The position numbers and the translations under genes are program-made. A DNA stretch of 64,000 nucleotides from Chondrilla cf. caribensis (taxonomy: Eukaryota > Porifera > Demospongiae > Chondrillida > Chondrillidae), in contig OZ026570.1 of the NCBI GenBank assembly GCA_964020155.1, positions 1,674,221 through 1,738,220 on the forward strand, given 5' to 3'. Under the pieces are notes generated by a model. The model was not told where the DNA came from and did not search any database. It saw only the letters and a program-made list of their open reading frames with translations. How positions within the stretch are numbered: the first letter of the stretch is position 1; the number at the start of each line of letters is the position of its first letter. This document shows, piece after piece, positions 13,272 through 26,529 of the stretch.

Positions 13272-14186
13272 TTCAGTGGCTTAAGTTGATCACACAATTT
13301 GCTTTCCAAGTAATGGCAATTAAGTAATGTTATCCAGAAATTGTTTTCAGGCTGTTCAGAGAGAAAACAAGAAGTATATTATGTGAGTTGTGAGCAACTC
13401 ATTCATTCACTCTACTAGGCCCTAGGTGGTATTCCAATACATAAACTAATAAGTATGACAAAGTGAGTTTCGTGATCAAGACAGGGTGACATTTTATCTC
13501 TTATATAAATCATGCATTATGGAAAGGTAACTTGTTGCGATAAATTATATGGTATCGGTGTGTGCCAGCACATATGCTCATTGCAGCATAAAGTTGTAAG
13601 ATTTCTTTAAACAAGCCATTTCCTGTTAGCCCCTCATGGTGTAACTGTAGCACCTTACATATATGGATGTGTTGAATATATATGTAGTAAATCTAAAGCT
13701 CTCTTGTGCGGTTTGATTACTACTAAGCTGTTGGTGTACAGTATAATATTATCATGTTCAACCTTCATCTAGATTCATCAGTGTGGGTGTAAGTTGAACA
13801 GTATACAACTTTTTCTCCCGGGCCCATTATCATGGCAATGGACTATATTTGCTGAGGTTGGTGTTGAATATACATATTCTCAGATGCAGTTTTGCCACTG
13901 GATGGAGTCAGTAATTTTTTCATCACCTTTAAAATTGAAACAAATGTAATAGACTTGATATATTGAATATCCTACAAAAACTGCTATTTTAGTTACGTAC
14001 ACAAAGCTACCTATAAATTGTTTCACAATCAGGACTATGATGTGTGTTAACACATCATCAAGTGCTGATTCAGCCCATCTAGCTACAGGACATTTTGCAC
14101 ACTTGGCTATATTATGTACATAATATTTCATCAACAGAAGCCCTAGATATGCAAGTTGGAATAAGGTCATAGGAGGTGTAGTCATA
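13272..14186. other. Intergenic, upstream of small secreted gene
   Basis: There are no supported exons here. On the minus strand, tatataag lies at 13501-13508, about 230 bp before the small gene's ATG. It could be a TATA box if there is a long leader or a 5' intron, but this is weak. Around 14030-14150 a stretch containing acacatcatcaagtgctgat also occurs, diverged, at 14280-14400 and 16700. Confidence 0.4.
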
Positions 14187-15608
14187 TATGTGCATATGTA
14201 CATGTCTATGACAAATAATCAAGTGCTGATATAATATACAACTTAAATAAGTAGCTGCACAACTTGCACAGTTGGTGCAAAGACGTGTGTAACACATCAA
14301 GTACCTAAACAATTTATGCAGGCACACACAAACTTTCCCACTGTTGGCATTATTAAGTAAGTATACCAGCAACAGAAACCCTAGATTTTCAAGATGAAGT
14401 CGGTTATTTGTGCAATCGGTATGCTTATACATGTGCACAGCATGGTTTAACTGTAATTCTCATTGACAGCATCGAATACAGTACCCAATACATGCCGTAC
14501 AACTATACATCAGTACACACAGATAAAATGATATTATATTTTAAATTTATTGCATTTTAATAGATGTATCCAGATTTTTATCATTGCTAACACATAATAT
14601 TATATTTCCTATTACAGCAAACAAACGCATTATATAAAGCATAATATTATGTTAAATTCATTGCGGTGAACTGTAAGTGTTGTAGGATATCTACCTTTGT
14701 GATAGTTTATTGAATTATCCCATGTTAATACGATATTTTACAGACATATACAATCATGTATGCTATCTAAATTGATGATGTATAAACTAGCAACTACGTA
14801 TAAATAATATTTAGACTAGTGTTTATCAATAGTAGCAGTATTGATTCATTATGTACTATGTATACTACATACTGTACATACTGTTTCCGGGATACAGTTA
14901 ACTGCATGTGTCCAATGATTTGCTGCAATGCATTCTCGGCTTCTAAGCAACAGAAAGTTTCAGTACTAATCATAGCAGTTACCGACATGCCTATATATAT
15001 ACTTGACTTCATGTCATCTATTATTATACACATATATGTCATAAAAATAGCATTGTGACCATATTAACCAGGTAAGGAAGTTAAGGAAGCTAATGGCAAG
15101 TCAAAGGAATGTGGCTGAACACATCAGCACTGGAAGGAAGTTAAGGAACCTACAGTAACTACTACAGACTCTTGACATTTGACCTATGAAGTATACATAC
15201 TCAATAACATTACATAGACACTTGTACTCATTGACAGGGTGTACATAGTTTCAAAGTACATATTCTATCACTTGTAAGTATGGCTCCCTTAAGTGACTGT
15301 GAATAATCCTCTCCTCCAAGAGTACATTAATATGAATTTATATGATATGTACCTTTTATCTATCTTTGGGTATTGGTTGACTTAGCTTACAAGTTGGGTT
15401 CTGAGTGAGGTACATATGTGTGTGAGTGTATAGAATCCCCGAGCATGTACTGTTCCTGGTATTCAATAGGGTAGCATTTGCACTGAAAAAGTATTCAACA
15501 CATTTAAATGATCTCTCAAGGCATTGAGAACATAAATTGTGCTGACCTCAGTATTGAATGAGTACATTGAATCAGATACATGTATTGTCAATAATGCGAT
15601 TCATAAGC
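14187..15608. repeat. Segmental duplication, copy 1
   Basis: This segment of about 1.4 kb matches 16612-18073 in the same order and orientation. The core (about 14811-15360) is almost identical to 17274-17820, for example around ccgggatacagtta and gacatgcctatatatatact. No gene is convincing in it; a 60-residue antisense frame is conserved only because the DNA is. Confidence 0.85.
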
Positions 15609-15884
15609 ACTTGGATATAGTATAATAATAATATGATAATTCATGCACAAAGTATATATACATGATATATGCAAAAGTGATAATTATTGGAAGTCATATA
15701 CTGTATCATCCCATGCATTTCACGTGCTGGAAACATTGCAATGATCAGGCTCTAATGAACTGCATGTTCAGCTATGCCTCATAGTATACTTACTATGTTG
15801 AGCTCTTCATCCTAAAGGTTTGCTGTATAGACACTACATAGTCCCCCTACTTTCTGCTATCCACAATATGCAGCCATCATATCA

Positions 15885-16130
15885 ACAAGGCGAGGAAGTC
15901 ATGGGAGCCAAGGGTGTATTTCAAAGGAAGGTACATGAATGGACACATGAACACTGCATGCATGGAAGGAATTTAGGTAACCTGTACAGAAGTTACTACT
16001 GTAATAGTTGGTATTTGACAACTGAATTGCAATACATGCAGACACCTGAAATCAGTTGCTTACTGGATGTACATAGCTGGTGCAAAGTATTTCATTGCAT
16101 TAGTATGGCTAGCCTAAGTGACTATGCCCT
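15885..16130. repeat. Diverged third piece of the duplicated segment
   Basis: The stretch with gaggaagtcatgggagccaa, catggaaggaatttaggtaacctgtacag and ttgacaactgaattgc aligns loosely with 15061-15300 of copy 1 (gaaggaagttaaggaacctacag…, ttgacatttgacc). It is an older duplicate lying between the two good copies. A 138-codon open frame crosses it but looks accidental. Confidence 0.55.
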
Positions 16131-16611
16131 ATCCTTATATTACCTTCTGGTGCATATTAAATTTGTATTCTTTGTCTTTATCACTGTGTATTGGCTGTGT
16201 ATGCATGCATGCATGATGTCTAAAAGTATGTTTTAAATGGTATATTCAAGACAGTTGCACAGTGTGAATGTTATTAGACATATTTTAAGCTACTTCTTAA
16301 GGCCAGCGCTTTCATTTATAGATGGCTTAATTGTGTTGTCTGTCACAATAGTGACATCAGTGTAGTAAATGTGATTGACGATAATATTCAGAATAATGAT
16401 CTGATCGAAAATGAGCTATAATCCCTCATTCTAAGCTGTAATCAATTAAAATATCCTGCCATGCCTATATATGTGTATAGGATGTACATGCATGATTGCT
16501 TCATGTCCGTCAATTTATACAATCAAATTATTTGTATGTACTCTTAACAGCTATTATCGTATACGGACAAAAACTTTGTATACTGACTCAACAAACTGGT
16601 TACAATAATAT

Positions 16612-18073
16612 TATGTGCATATGTATGTACATATCTACGTGCTGATATAATATACAACTTACATATGTAGCTACACAACTTGTTGCACAGTTGGTACAAA
16701 GTTGTGTGTAACACATCATCAAGTGCTGATACAACTTACGTAGGCACACGCAAACCTACCAACTGTTGGCATTATTTGATAAGTATACCAGCAACAGAAA
16801 CCCTAGATTTTCAAGATAAAGTAGGTTACTTGCAATTGTGCAATCAGCATGCTTACATGTGTATAGCATGGCTTAACTGTAATTGTTATTGACAGCATTG
16901 AATACAGCACCCAATACATGTAGTACAACTATACAGTGCATACAGATGTATTAATATACTAATCATGCACAATGTATATGTATAAATTTATTGCTTAGAA
17001 ATGTATTCAGAGTATTATTATTGTTATCACATGTTATATTTCCTATTACCCATTTATTATATATATACAACATAGAATTCGCACAGTACAAATAAAAATC
17101 AGCAAACGCATTGGGCATATTATGTTCAATTTATTGCATTGAACATCCACTGTTGTAGGGTATATGCCATTGTAATAATTTATTGAACAATCCCATGTTA
17201 TTCTACAGACATATACAATTATTTATGCTATCTGAATTGATAATGTATAGACTAGCAGCTATTTATAAATAATATTTATACCAATGCTTATCAATAGTAG
17301 CAGTATTGATTCATTATGTACTATACTACATACTGTACATACTGTTTCCGGGATACAGTTAACTTCATGTGTCCAATGATTTGCTGCAATGCATTCTCGG
17401 CTTCTAAGCAACAGAAAGTTTCAGTACTAATCATAGCAGTTACCGACATGCCTATATATATACTTGACTTCATGTCATCTATTATTATACACATATATGT
17501 CATAAAAATAGCATTGTGACCATATTGACCAGGTAAGGAAGTTAGGGAAGCTAATGGCAAGTCAAAGGAATGTTGTTGAACACATCAGCACTGGAAGGAA
17601 GTTAAGGAACCTACAGTAACTACTACAGACTCTTGACATTTGACCTATGAAGTATACATACTCAATAATATTACATAGACACTTGTACTCATTGACAGGG
17701 TGTACATAGTTTCAAAGTACATATTCTATCACTTGTAAGTATGGCTGCCTTAAGTGACTGTGAATAATCCTCTCCTCCAAGAGTACATTAATATGAATTT
17801 ATATGATATGTACGTACCTTTTATCTATCTTTGGGTATTGGTTGACTTAGCTTACAAGTTGGGTTCTGAGTGATGTACATGTGTGTGTAAAGTATGGAAT
17901 ATATTATCCCCGAGCATGTACTGTTCCTGGTATTCAATAGGGTTGTACTGAAGAAAGTATTCAACATAATATTATTTCAAATGATCTCTCAAGACGAACA
18001 TAAATTGTACTAACCTCATTACTGAATGAGTATTACATTGATCCTGTATTGTTATTAATGTGATTCATAACCT
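16612..18073. repeat. Segmental duplication, copy 2
   Basis: The partner of 14187-15608, offset by about 2.46 kb. Small indels such as an extra gtac near 17812 and taatatt near 17964 separate the copies. The space between the copies (15609-16611) contains only the diverged third piece. Confidence 0.85.
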
Positions 18074-18901
18074 GAAATGTCTCAAAATAAGCCAATGTAA
18101 TTCATGATTACAACATGAACCCAAGGTTCTGTGTACAAAGCTACTGCATGATTATCCTGCACATACACATAATGCATACATGATGTACATGCATTATTCC
18201 CTGGAGTCAGTTTATAACATGTAGCTGTAATGCAATTTAATCAAGATTAGTGTGATAATATTTTGAATACATACTTGTAACAATTATTACCATTACATCC
18301 CTGTACACAGCTTCAAATTACATGCCTGTATTGCATGGTATGAACATGGCTGTGCAAGGTTTTACACTAGTCTTGTGATGTAAGGAAATGATGATATTTT
18401 TACTAAAATTTTACATGATAACTTTTAATTTGGCACTTTTTTACACATTGGCTAAGCTATTGGATGCTACATACACGACAAATATATACGTACCTTGTGC
18501 AAAAAAGAACCAATTGTTATTGCACAATGATCATAGTGTAGTACACCGTTAGGTCTGATATAGTGAGGAATCTGCACGTAGTGTATACCTAGTACTCTTT
18601 ATGGTGTGTCAGCATCTTCTTGCCACTGATTTCACAAATTGAAAGTTTGTGAAAGCTTGCCTGTAACCCAAGAGATCGTCACTCCCAGGAAGTGAGCTAA
18701 TTGGTCTCTTGTGTCAAAAGCTGAGGTAGGCAAGGAAGGAACACCAATCTCTTAGGTCACAAGAGGCAAGAGTACAACACCCAGCTGAAGTCATTGTTAA
18801 TGTCATGTGTCCAGTGTGTGGTTGAACACGCATACATTTTATATGGTTACAGTTACTATTATATCATATAAATGATTTTTACACCTTGCAGCACGGATTA
18901 G

Positions 18902-18932
18902 TATAAATGGAGCTTACTTGCAAATTTAACAG
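18902..18932 (+). promoter_or_regulatory. Core promoter (TATA) of the secreted GGWTLV gene
   Basis: TATAAAT stands at 18902-18908, about 110 bp before the ATG at 19014. A start near 18930 (agcagttc) would fit the usual TATA-to-start spacing. From position only; no initiator is obvious. Confidence 0.4.
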
Positions 18933-19013
18933 CAGTTCGAGTCATTTGGAAAATTTGTGCCTATTAATATTATAACCAAAAGGTATATTATTTCTGAAAT
19001 ACTGAAGAACAAA

Positions 19014-20415
19014 ATGATGCTAACGTGGATCCTTGGTGTGCTTGCAGTAGTGCTTCAAATCTCAGCAGGTTCCCCTACATCAGTGGAATCATTGGTCAAG
19101 GTGAAACTTTGTTACTGTGTCCTGTTGTAAATTGTGTCTATATAGTAATCGCCACATACTTGTCAATCTACCTGTCACGGTAATTGATCTGTATTTAGAG
19201 GGTCCACGTGCTCCATTTAACCATAGACCCCCTAACATCTCCCCTTGGGGCTGGGATAACTGCACATAAGTTGTGATTGAAAATGGCAGCAATTTCGAGC
19301 TGCGTTAGGGATCTGTCTTTTTGACAATCTACCAGCCCTTATCGAGGTGCATAGGGTATAAATACAACAAATTCTCTGCTAATACCAGCTGTATGGAACC
19401 CTCCTTTACATCATCCTGGATTTGCTGTAAATTAATGTCGCATTATCAAATTCTTCATGTTAATATTTCACTTCAATTTACTTGCATACTAATAAGCAAT
19501 CGTGGTACTTTTGTTGAATTCTGTATCAGCGATATATCATTATAAATAATTGATTCTTTCATTCGATGCAGAGGTCAATCCCTGTGGGCTGTGATGAAAA
19601 CAATGAAGGAAGGTACTACCAAGATAGAGATCAACCCTTTACAATATGGATTTGTAGAAATAGGAGCCCACTGCAGTGAGTATAGACGAACATATACTGT
19701 AGTATGCAGTACATGTTCATTCTGATGTGGCTTGAGAAGGTAGTAAATGGGCATGCTGTATAAATCAAAGAATCTACTTATGTAAATAGCATACAATGAC
19801 AATAGTAGGTTAATTTATTCAATCCATTTCAGTGAATTAATAGAAAAAAAATTACATAGGTGATTTTACATTAATACATACAGTGAACCTCTGTAACAGC
19901 AGACACATATGGACCAGATATTGCATAAAACATTGAAGTAGCATACAGCACTATAGGAAAATCCCTTTTGTTTCCCTGAAATGTTGGTGGTTTGCTTCAT
20001 TTTAATATCCTAAAGCTATAGTGAAAAGATTACTTTCTACTTTTTACCAAACAACTGTCGTCACAGTATATAATTGGTATCTTGTATTAGGGTTAAGCTG
20101 CCTGTTGGAGCCACAGTAGATCTCGCTGGGAGGTCATGCAGAGACATCCAACTTAAAAGGGGGTGCACTCCACCCACTGGTAGATACTCCATTAATGTCA
20201 CTGATGACAATGCCTGTGAAGCACTGACAGCAGGAGAAACTATTCAGGTGGGAAGAATTAGGCATGAAATTACTCACTGTACATAATATATGTGGTTGGT
20301 ATGCATATATAAATTCACTACACCGGGTCCTATGCATTTGCACATGGACATACATGCATGTATAGGCCTGCATGAATACACACACACGCACACACGCATG
20401 CATGCACACACACGC

Positions 20416-20481
<66 letters not shown>

Positions 20482-21464
20482 ACAACACATTCATATCAAG
20501 GCCGTAGAATGAATTTGAAAAGTGGTAATGCGGTATAAAATAATTTTCAATGTCTTCACTCGCAATAACTCAAACAAGCATACGTACTAGTCTAGATACT
20601 ATTTTACTGTATAATGATCAAGTCACGACATTCTTCTTACCAATCATGCACTCTGGGGATTAAAAGGGATAGAATGAAGAAGTTTCTCACCAATGGAGGG
20701 CATCTGTAATTTGCGCTTAGACTTCGATATGATGTAATCAAAAGATGGCAGAAGTGGAATTTAAAAACAGTGGAGAGGCCAAACCTTACCAGCCACACTG
20801 CTTCCTACAACCTTGCATATAATATATACAGTGATATTACACAGGCACTGCAAAGTTGAAGAAAAATTTGAATTCCGGGAATATACACTGACAGCAATTA
20901 TTACGAAATGTTCTCTATTTACAGGTTATGTGTGAAAATGAATTGGACCTTGGAGGATGGACCTTGGTTTGGAAGCACTCATACAGACAGGTTTCCCCAC
21001 TGAATGAGACAGTCAAGTACTACAGCTCTGCTTACAAGCCTTGCACTGATCTGGAAGATGGCTGGTGTAATATCCCAAACAAAGCAGGACTGAAGCCAAA
21101 GGAGATGATGATAGCTGCTTATCACGAGAAGCAATTGGTGTATGCTTACAAGGGAGATTTTAACCCCAGCCTTGACTCTGACTGGACTGGTGGTATCTTG
21201 CCCAACCCAGAGAAGGTGGTGGACCGGTGTTCAAGATATATTGGGATCCATCCAGCACCCTACACAGGAAGAGACGACTCCCTTTTGGGACTTGCCTTTG
21301 ACAAACATACTCCATGGGCATACAACAGTGGCTGCGACACAATTTCGAATGTTCTTGCAAGTCCCGCTGAGTGCAGATGGAGTAATTGCGTTCTTACCAA
21401 GTCCATTACTAAGACTTCTAAGGTCAACGGTGTACAGATGACAGTAGCAATATATGTCCGCTGA
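19014..21464 (+). CDS. Secreted protein with fibrinogen-like GGWTLV motif (4 exons)
   Basis: Exons 19014-19100, 19572-19675, 20091-20247 and 20925-21464 join with consistent phases (0, 2, 0) into 295 residues. The signal peptide begins [19 protein letters not shown]; the next codon also being ATG does not change the reading. Exons 2 and 3 encode a Cys-containing N-terminal module ([29 protein letters not shown]). Exon 4 starts [18 protein letters not shown], the signature of the start of fibrinogen-C-terminal/intelectin-like domains. It continues with [31 protein letters not shown] and a final MTVAIYVR. The GGWTLV start suggests a lectin-like fold, but the rest does not match the fibrinogen calcium site I know, so this may be a separate family. 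Extracellular and soluble; ligand unknown. A TATA box lies upstream and a CA tract lies in intron 3. Confidence 0.82.
20379..20486. repeat. (CA)n microsatellite in intron 3
   Basis: A CA tract with CGCA and TGCATGCA interruptions, between exons 3 and 4 of the secreted GGWTLV gene. Confidence 0.93.
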
Positions 21465-21894
21465 AGAAAGATAAAGAATCAACAATAATAGTATATGCTG
21501 TAGGAACATTGTAGTGAATGCATTAATAATCTAATAATAAGTTTGTAGATGATAAATATGCTGGAGAATGTCATTGAATATAATAATATGCAGTATATAA
21601 ATCGTTGCATAATATAATAGGCCTTTCTACAAAACTTTATTAACTACGTATTATAATAATATTATGTCAATAGATAATTTGTTCACATTTTATTATATGG
21701 AATTATAATATATATCACCCAATTGCAATTGCAAACACACACTTAACACATTTTCATATCCTACTAATAATGAAAGCCTTTGGAACTATTGTGAATAGTA
21801 GTTTTGAAGGTTTTCAGTTTGTGATTTGAAGCATAATTTTACTTGAATGGGATATATAACATAATCCTATTATTGATTAAGTTCAGGATATATA

Positions 21895-22160
21895 GACTGT
21901 TCAGTGTGTGTGTCTCCTTGTGGATTATCCAGGACTCTAACAGGCATCATCTACATAGATGCGTTATGGTTGGTCTCTAATGTCTGTGTCTGTGTCCTGT
22001 CTATTGTCTTACATACTAGGGCAGCTGTAGTTAGGTTCCTATCTCTAACTGCTCGTTGGTGTTCTTTTAATCTTTGTCTAGGGTTCTTCCAGTTTGGCCT
22101 ATGTATGTTTGAGGGCATCTACTGCATGGGATCTGGTAAACTAGACTACCAGATCCCATG
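21895..22160 (-). pseudogene. Penelope-type GIY-YIG endonuclease fragment (decayed)
   Basis: Read on minus, this DNA gives VYQIPCSRCPQTYIGQTGRT and then, after a one-base frame loss, LKEHQRAV. The pattern Y-x-I-x-C…Y-I-G-x-T-G-R-x-L…L-K-E-H is the GIY-YIG domain found at the C terminus of Penelope-like retroelements. The frame is broken and the rest of the element is missing. It faces a second piece of the same sequence at 22140-22335, forming an inverted pair. Confidence 0.6.
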
Positions 22161-22335
22161 CAGTACATATACATACAGTAACCCATGTAGATAACAACAT
22201 CGGCCCTAGAAGAACATGTATATAAGACAGGCCACACAATATACTGGACACAGACACAGGTATTGGAGACCAACCATAACTCATCTAGACAATACCTGTT
22301 AGAGTCCTGGATGATCTACAAGGAGACACATCTCT
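22140..22335 (+). mobile_element. Second, opposed Penelope-type fragment
   Basis: On plus, accagatcccatgcagtaca restarts the same sequence in the opposite direction. Further on, gacacagacacaggtattgg, gagaccaaccataactcatc and gttagagtcctggatgatct match the reverse complement of 21905-21985. The middle part is deleted relative to the first copy. The two copies meet at a short palindrome around 22125-22162. Confidence 0.6.
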
Positions 22336-23555
22336 GCCAATTGCATATGTTTCCTGGGAGCCACAAAAATGATATTGTGGTCAGCCACAAATCGATGTTC
22401 AAAGTAATTGATATGCAAAATATAAATTGAGAAAGTAATAACATGGATGAGTTGTCTATCTGCTAATTACTTATAAAGTATACTGTTCTGAAAATCAGTT
22501 GATCAATGAGTCAAAATCAAAACAATAGGAGTTGGGGCGATTTCCCACTGTCCGCAGTAAGCTTGTGAGTTGTTGGCTAGTTGTCATAGCTAAAGTTGCT
22601 GACAAGAATGCACCCATGTTCAGTCCAGCTGTAGAATTTGGTGGGCGTGGGAATTGTGTTATTTGCAGATGAAATAAATTGTTACATTCAAATTAATTTA
22701 TCAATTTTATAAGAATGAAATCAGACTTAATTGAATTCTTCCAGTGACTTATGTTTGCATGCATAAATATAGACATTGTGTATACCCCTGTGTGATATCT
22801 ACCTAATATACGTGTATGTACTTTGTTATTATAAATATGTATAGAATTCTCAAAAGCCATGCATGCCTGTGCTCAGATACTATTTTACCTTATTCGCCAC
22901 AACTGAGGCAATGCATTATACAGTACACAGCATAGAATTCCAATATAATAGTACATCCACTTGATTAGCATTTAAAAAATTTACTCAATATTTTATTATA
23001 ATAAATCCAGAAAACAACACCAGTATACGTAAATACATGAATCTAGTAACAATGATTATAAATCATGGTTCTCATAAATGTACGTATGCATCAGGGGGTA
23101 ATTCGCCCCTCTGACACTGCCAGGACAATGTCTGGATCTTTGATGGCATTTCCTCTGGAGGATTGTTAATTGAACATCTATATTTACTGATTTATACATA
23201 CTAATTACTATTAAAATAGCTGCCTATACATCAGATTCTGTTTATATACATTCAGTGACCGATCATCACTTCACCTTCAAACACAGAATGTACAATACAA
23301 TGATTAACCTTTGACAGATTGTCATCGTAATGCTGTTTCATGTCCACTATGTACTGAATATTGGATCACGTTTGTGAAGTTGTGTAGTTATGGTGAAATT
23401 GATAAGTCAGTTTTGAAGCACTTCTATTCCTCACCATCATTAGATACTCATTCCTTGGTTAACCAATTTAATAGAAGTAGAAATTGAAACTGTATTAATT
23501 TGACAACTATTTCAATCTGTTCTATGCTGTGAGACAGTTGCTTCATGATCACTGA
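22336..23555. other. Intergenic, nothing assigned
   Basis: AT-rich DNA without a supported exon. A short open stretch near 23095-23168 after a possible acceptor (atcag) encodes GVIRPSDTARTMSG and then a stop; I did not accept it as an exon. Confidence 0.4.
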
Positions 23556-23575
23556 TTGTTTGTAGTACATGGCCT

Positions 23576-23720
23576 GACCAGCATGACTGAGATATTTTCA
23601 ATATTGACTTGTGGTGTTTCTTGTAGCCATAATGGGACTTTGTTTACATTTTCAATATGGTGTTGTGTATGTCTTATACCCTGCTGCTCTAAGGTTGCAT
23701 GTTTAGTTAATTACGTTATG
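23576..23720. repeat. Block A, oldest copy
   Basis: The words actgagatattttcaatatt, gtggtgtttcttgtagccat and ttgttgtgtatgtcttatac recur at 24066-24190 and 26530-26650. This piece precedes the first large TG tract and is the most diverged of three. Confidence 0.6.
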
Positions 23721-23740
23721 TTACAAAAGCATACTTTCGA

Positions 23741-23743
23741 ATG

Positions 23744-23825
<82 letters not shown>

Positions 23826-23956
23826 TGTGTTTGTGTCTGTTTCTGTGTGTGTGTGTGTGTGTGTGTGCACGCGTGTGTGTTGTGTGTGTACATGTGTGTC
23901 CATGTGTTTGCGTGTGTGCGTGTTGTGTGTGCGTGTGTGTGTACTTGTTTAAAAGT
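23741..23956. repeat. (TG)n microsatellite
   Basis: A long TG tract with TGTTTGTGTCTG and GTGTGCACGCG interruptions. Open frames of Cys-Val or Thr-His repeats across it are artefacts. Confidence 0.95.
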
Positions 23957-24065
23957 GTTTGTTTATGTGTGGCTGCATTAGTGTGTAGAGGTGTGCATAT
24001 GTCCATGTATGTATGTTTGTGCATGCACATAAGTATATGTCTGTCTCTATGTACATGCATATGCT

Positions 24066-24850
24066 AACTGAGACATTTCCAATAATGATCATGACTTGAG
24101 GTGTTTCTTGCAACCATAGTGGAACTTTGTTTTCATTTTCAATATGGTGTTGTGTGTATCGTATATCCTGCTACTCTAAGGTTACAAGTTTAATTAATTA
24201 CAGGCTTGATCCTAACGAGTCTACAATTGCATAGACTACCTTAATTAGTAAAGTGGGAATGAGATACATTACGCATAAATACGGTTGAATAGACGCATGA
24301 ATGTGTGTGTGCGCATGTGTGTGTGTGTTTGTTTGTTCTTGTGCTTGTGTGTGTGTGTGTGTGTGTGGGTGCATGCATGCATGCATGTGTGTGTGTGTGT
24401 GTGTGCGTGCATGTCTATGTCTGTTTGTTTGTGTGTGTATGTGTGTATATGTCTGTCTCTGTGTATATGCACGCATAATATGCTCTGTACATGCAGCCTG
24501 ATCCATTAATTACAAATACATAGAACAATAAATTGTAGCTGTTTGGAATGCAATTAATTGATATTCTACAAAAAATAATTGTAGGCATTACGATCGCATT
24601 CAGTTTTCAATGTGTTTTAAGATTACAAGTAGTGCCACACCAGACCACCTCAAATGCTCCCATGGGTTGTCTCTATTGTGAAGATCTACCCTAGTTTATT
24701 CAACTCACTCAGAATTAGGCTTTTGATAAATTCACTCCAAATATACTCATATGCTGAAATTATACAAATGGTTAGGCATTGACAATTGCAAGCTCAAAGT
24801 ACAATTTATTGTACATACATAACATTTACCCTAGCATAGTCCGTGTGCAA
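24066..24850. repeat. Block A, copy 1 of tandem duplication
   Basis: From ctgagacatttccaataatg to taccctagcatagtcc this block matches 26530-27322 in order, including the TG tract in the middle, the cgcataaatacggttgaatag stretch, and the gacaattgcaagctcaaagt stretch near the end. It is the left part of the duplication that also copied the leader exon of the large receptor. Confidence 0.8.
24300..24475. repeat. (TG)n microsatellite within block A copy 1
   Basis: Interrupted TG tract; its equivalent in copy 2 is at 26766-26905 with different length and interruptions. Confidence 0.92.
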
Positions 24851-25596
24851 TATTATGTGTTTACATTGTTGTACTTATGGTGCATACATTAGACACAGGT
24901 TGCAGATCACTAGAAGCCCTTTAATTTGGTTATATACCAGTGTGGCTTCATGGAAGTCTGAAAGATACAGCTATACTAGTGCAGCTTTGTGTCTCAGGTT
25001 ACATGTTATGTATACACCAGTCCTCAGCCTAATGGGATCCAAAGAGGATGAAATTTGATCTCTGCAACATTGGGATTTAAACTATGCCTTCAGGGTTTGA
25101 ATGGCCTATATGGGTATAAGAATGTTCAATTTAATATGGGTGCTGTATGTATGTGTTATGTGACTGTTACAGTATAAGACTTGTATTGTTAGCTACTGCT
25201 ATACTAGGATTCAACTGGGCATTCAAATAGCACAGCTAACATATACAACAACTATGATGTAATGGTTTTTGCAGGTATGTTGAATGCCACAGATTGTCCT
25301 TTGCTAATATTAGCTGTTTTGGCTACATACACACATCCGTTATACATGGCTAGAACACAATATTATATTGTATATGAATTATTAGATAAGGACCTATTAT
25401 TATAGCATAATATGTATATCACATTTAATATTGTTGTGGAAGGCACATAGTGATGTACTTCAGTTGGCATCATGTGTGTGTCCACTTATGCATGTATGCA
25501 TGTTCCTGTATCATGTTTTGCGACAATAAAAGTAATAATTTAATCAATATGATACAGTACTACATTATATATATAATATGAAAGGCTAGATTTCTA

Positions 25597-26112
25597 ATGA
25601 TTTTTGGTTCATATAATATAGTATTGCATGTGGTTCGACAATATGTTGCTAGACACTGCCATTTACCCTTTTATGAGCCATGCTAGGTGAATATTTCATA
25701 AGGCGAAGTGCATATTAACCTATATAGTGTAATAGTGAACAGACGTAGCCAATATATGAAATGCCTTTCATAGGCAATTTTTCATTATCCACTTCTAGTT
25801 GTATATATATGATGTGGCTTAGGACCACTACCCTTTGCTTTGTAATATTGTATTTATTACAGATGTCCATTCACAACAGTCACCTTCGCTTCTTGATTAT
25901 CATACAAACATTGTAGCAAACACCTAAAAAATTTGGCTTCTTCCTCTTCCTATTAATGGTTTGAGGGGATTCCCTAGTGACCAAGATCCTTTGCCAGTCC
26001 TGCATGACTATGAATGGGAGAGTCATGAGACTAGGCATAGGGTCAGTTTCCTCAGCTTTGCTGCTCTTGCAGCTGCTGGCTAAAATCTCTACCGTCTATT
26101 CACAACTGACAG
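25597..26112 (+). pseudogene. Block B copy 1: duplicated leader exon lacking core promoter
   Basis: This stretch matches 27397-27968, which carries the start of the large receptor. It includes an intact ATG at 26025 and the same leader peptide with two changes (MRLGIGSVSS…, AKIS instead of AKTS). The match breaks off at the Thr-Ala codons, where TG-repeat DNA replaces the splice donor, so it would run to a stop within the repeat. It also lacks a 35-bp stretch (27812-27846 in the other copy) that holds the TATA box and likely start site. It is best read as a dead copy of the promoter and first exon. Confidence 0.75.
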
Positions 26113-26116
26113 CTGT

Positions 26117-26199
26117 GCATGCGTGTGTGTGTTTATAAGCTTGAGTGTGCAAGTGTCTCAATGATTGAGCATAGTCTGATAAAATAGAGCATACGTTTG

Positions 26200-26205
<6 letters not shown>
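26117..26205. repeat. Dispersed ~75-bp motif beside TG tract, copy 1
   Basis: The run with tttataagcttgagtgtgca, agtgtctcaatgattgagca and gagcatacgtttgaatg recurs with few changes at 61923-61997, again touching a long TG tract. It may be the tip of a mobile element. Confidence 0.6.
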
Positions 26206-26512
<307 letters not shown>

Positions 26513-26529
26513 GTACATGCATCAGATTC

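Noticed and set aside
15820..16236. 138-codon open frame
   Set aside because: It crosses a diverged repeat piece, has no signal, domain or splice context, and ends in GCATGCAT repeat DNA.
23095..23168. Possible orphan terminal exon GVIRPSDTARTMSG…
   Set aside because: It somewhat resembles the end of a Calx-beta domain but has no partner exon in frame nearby and no acidic end; chance is likely.
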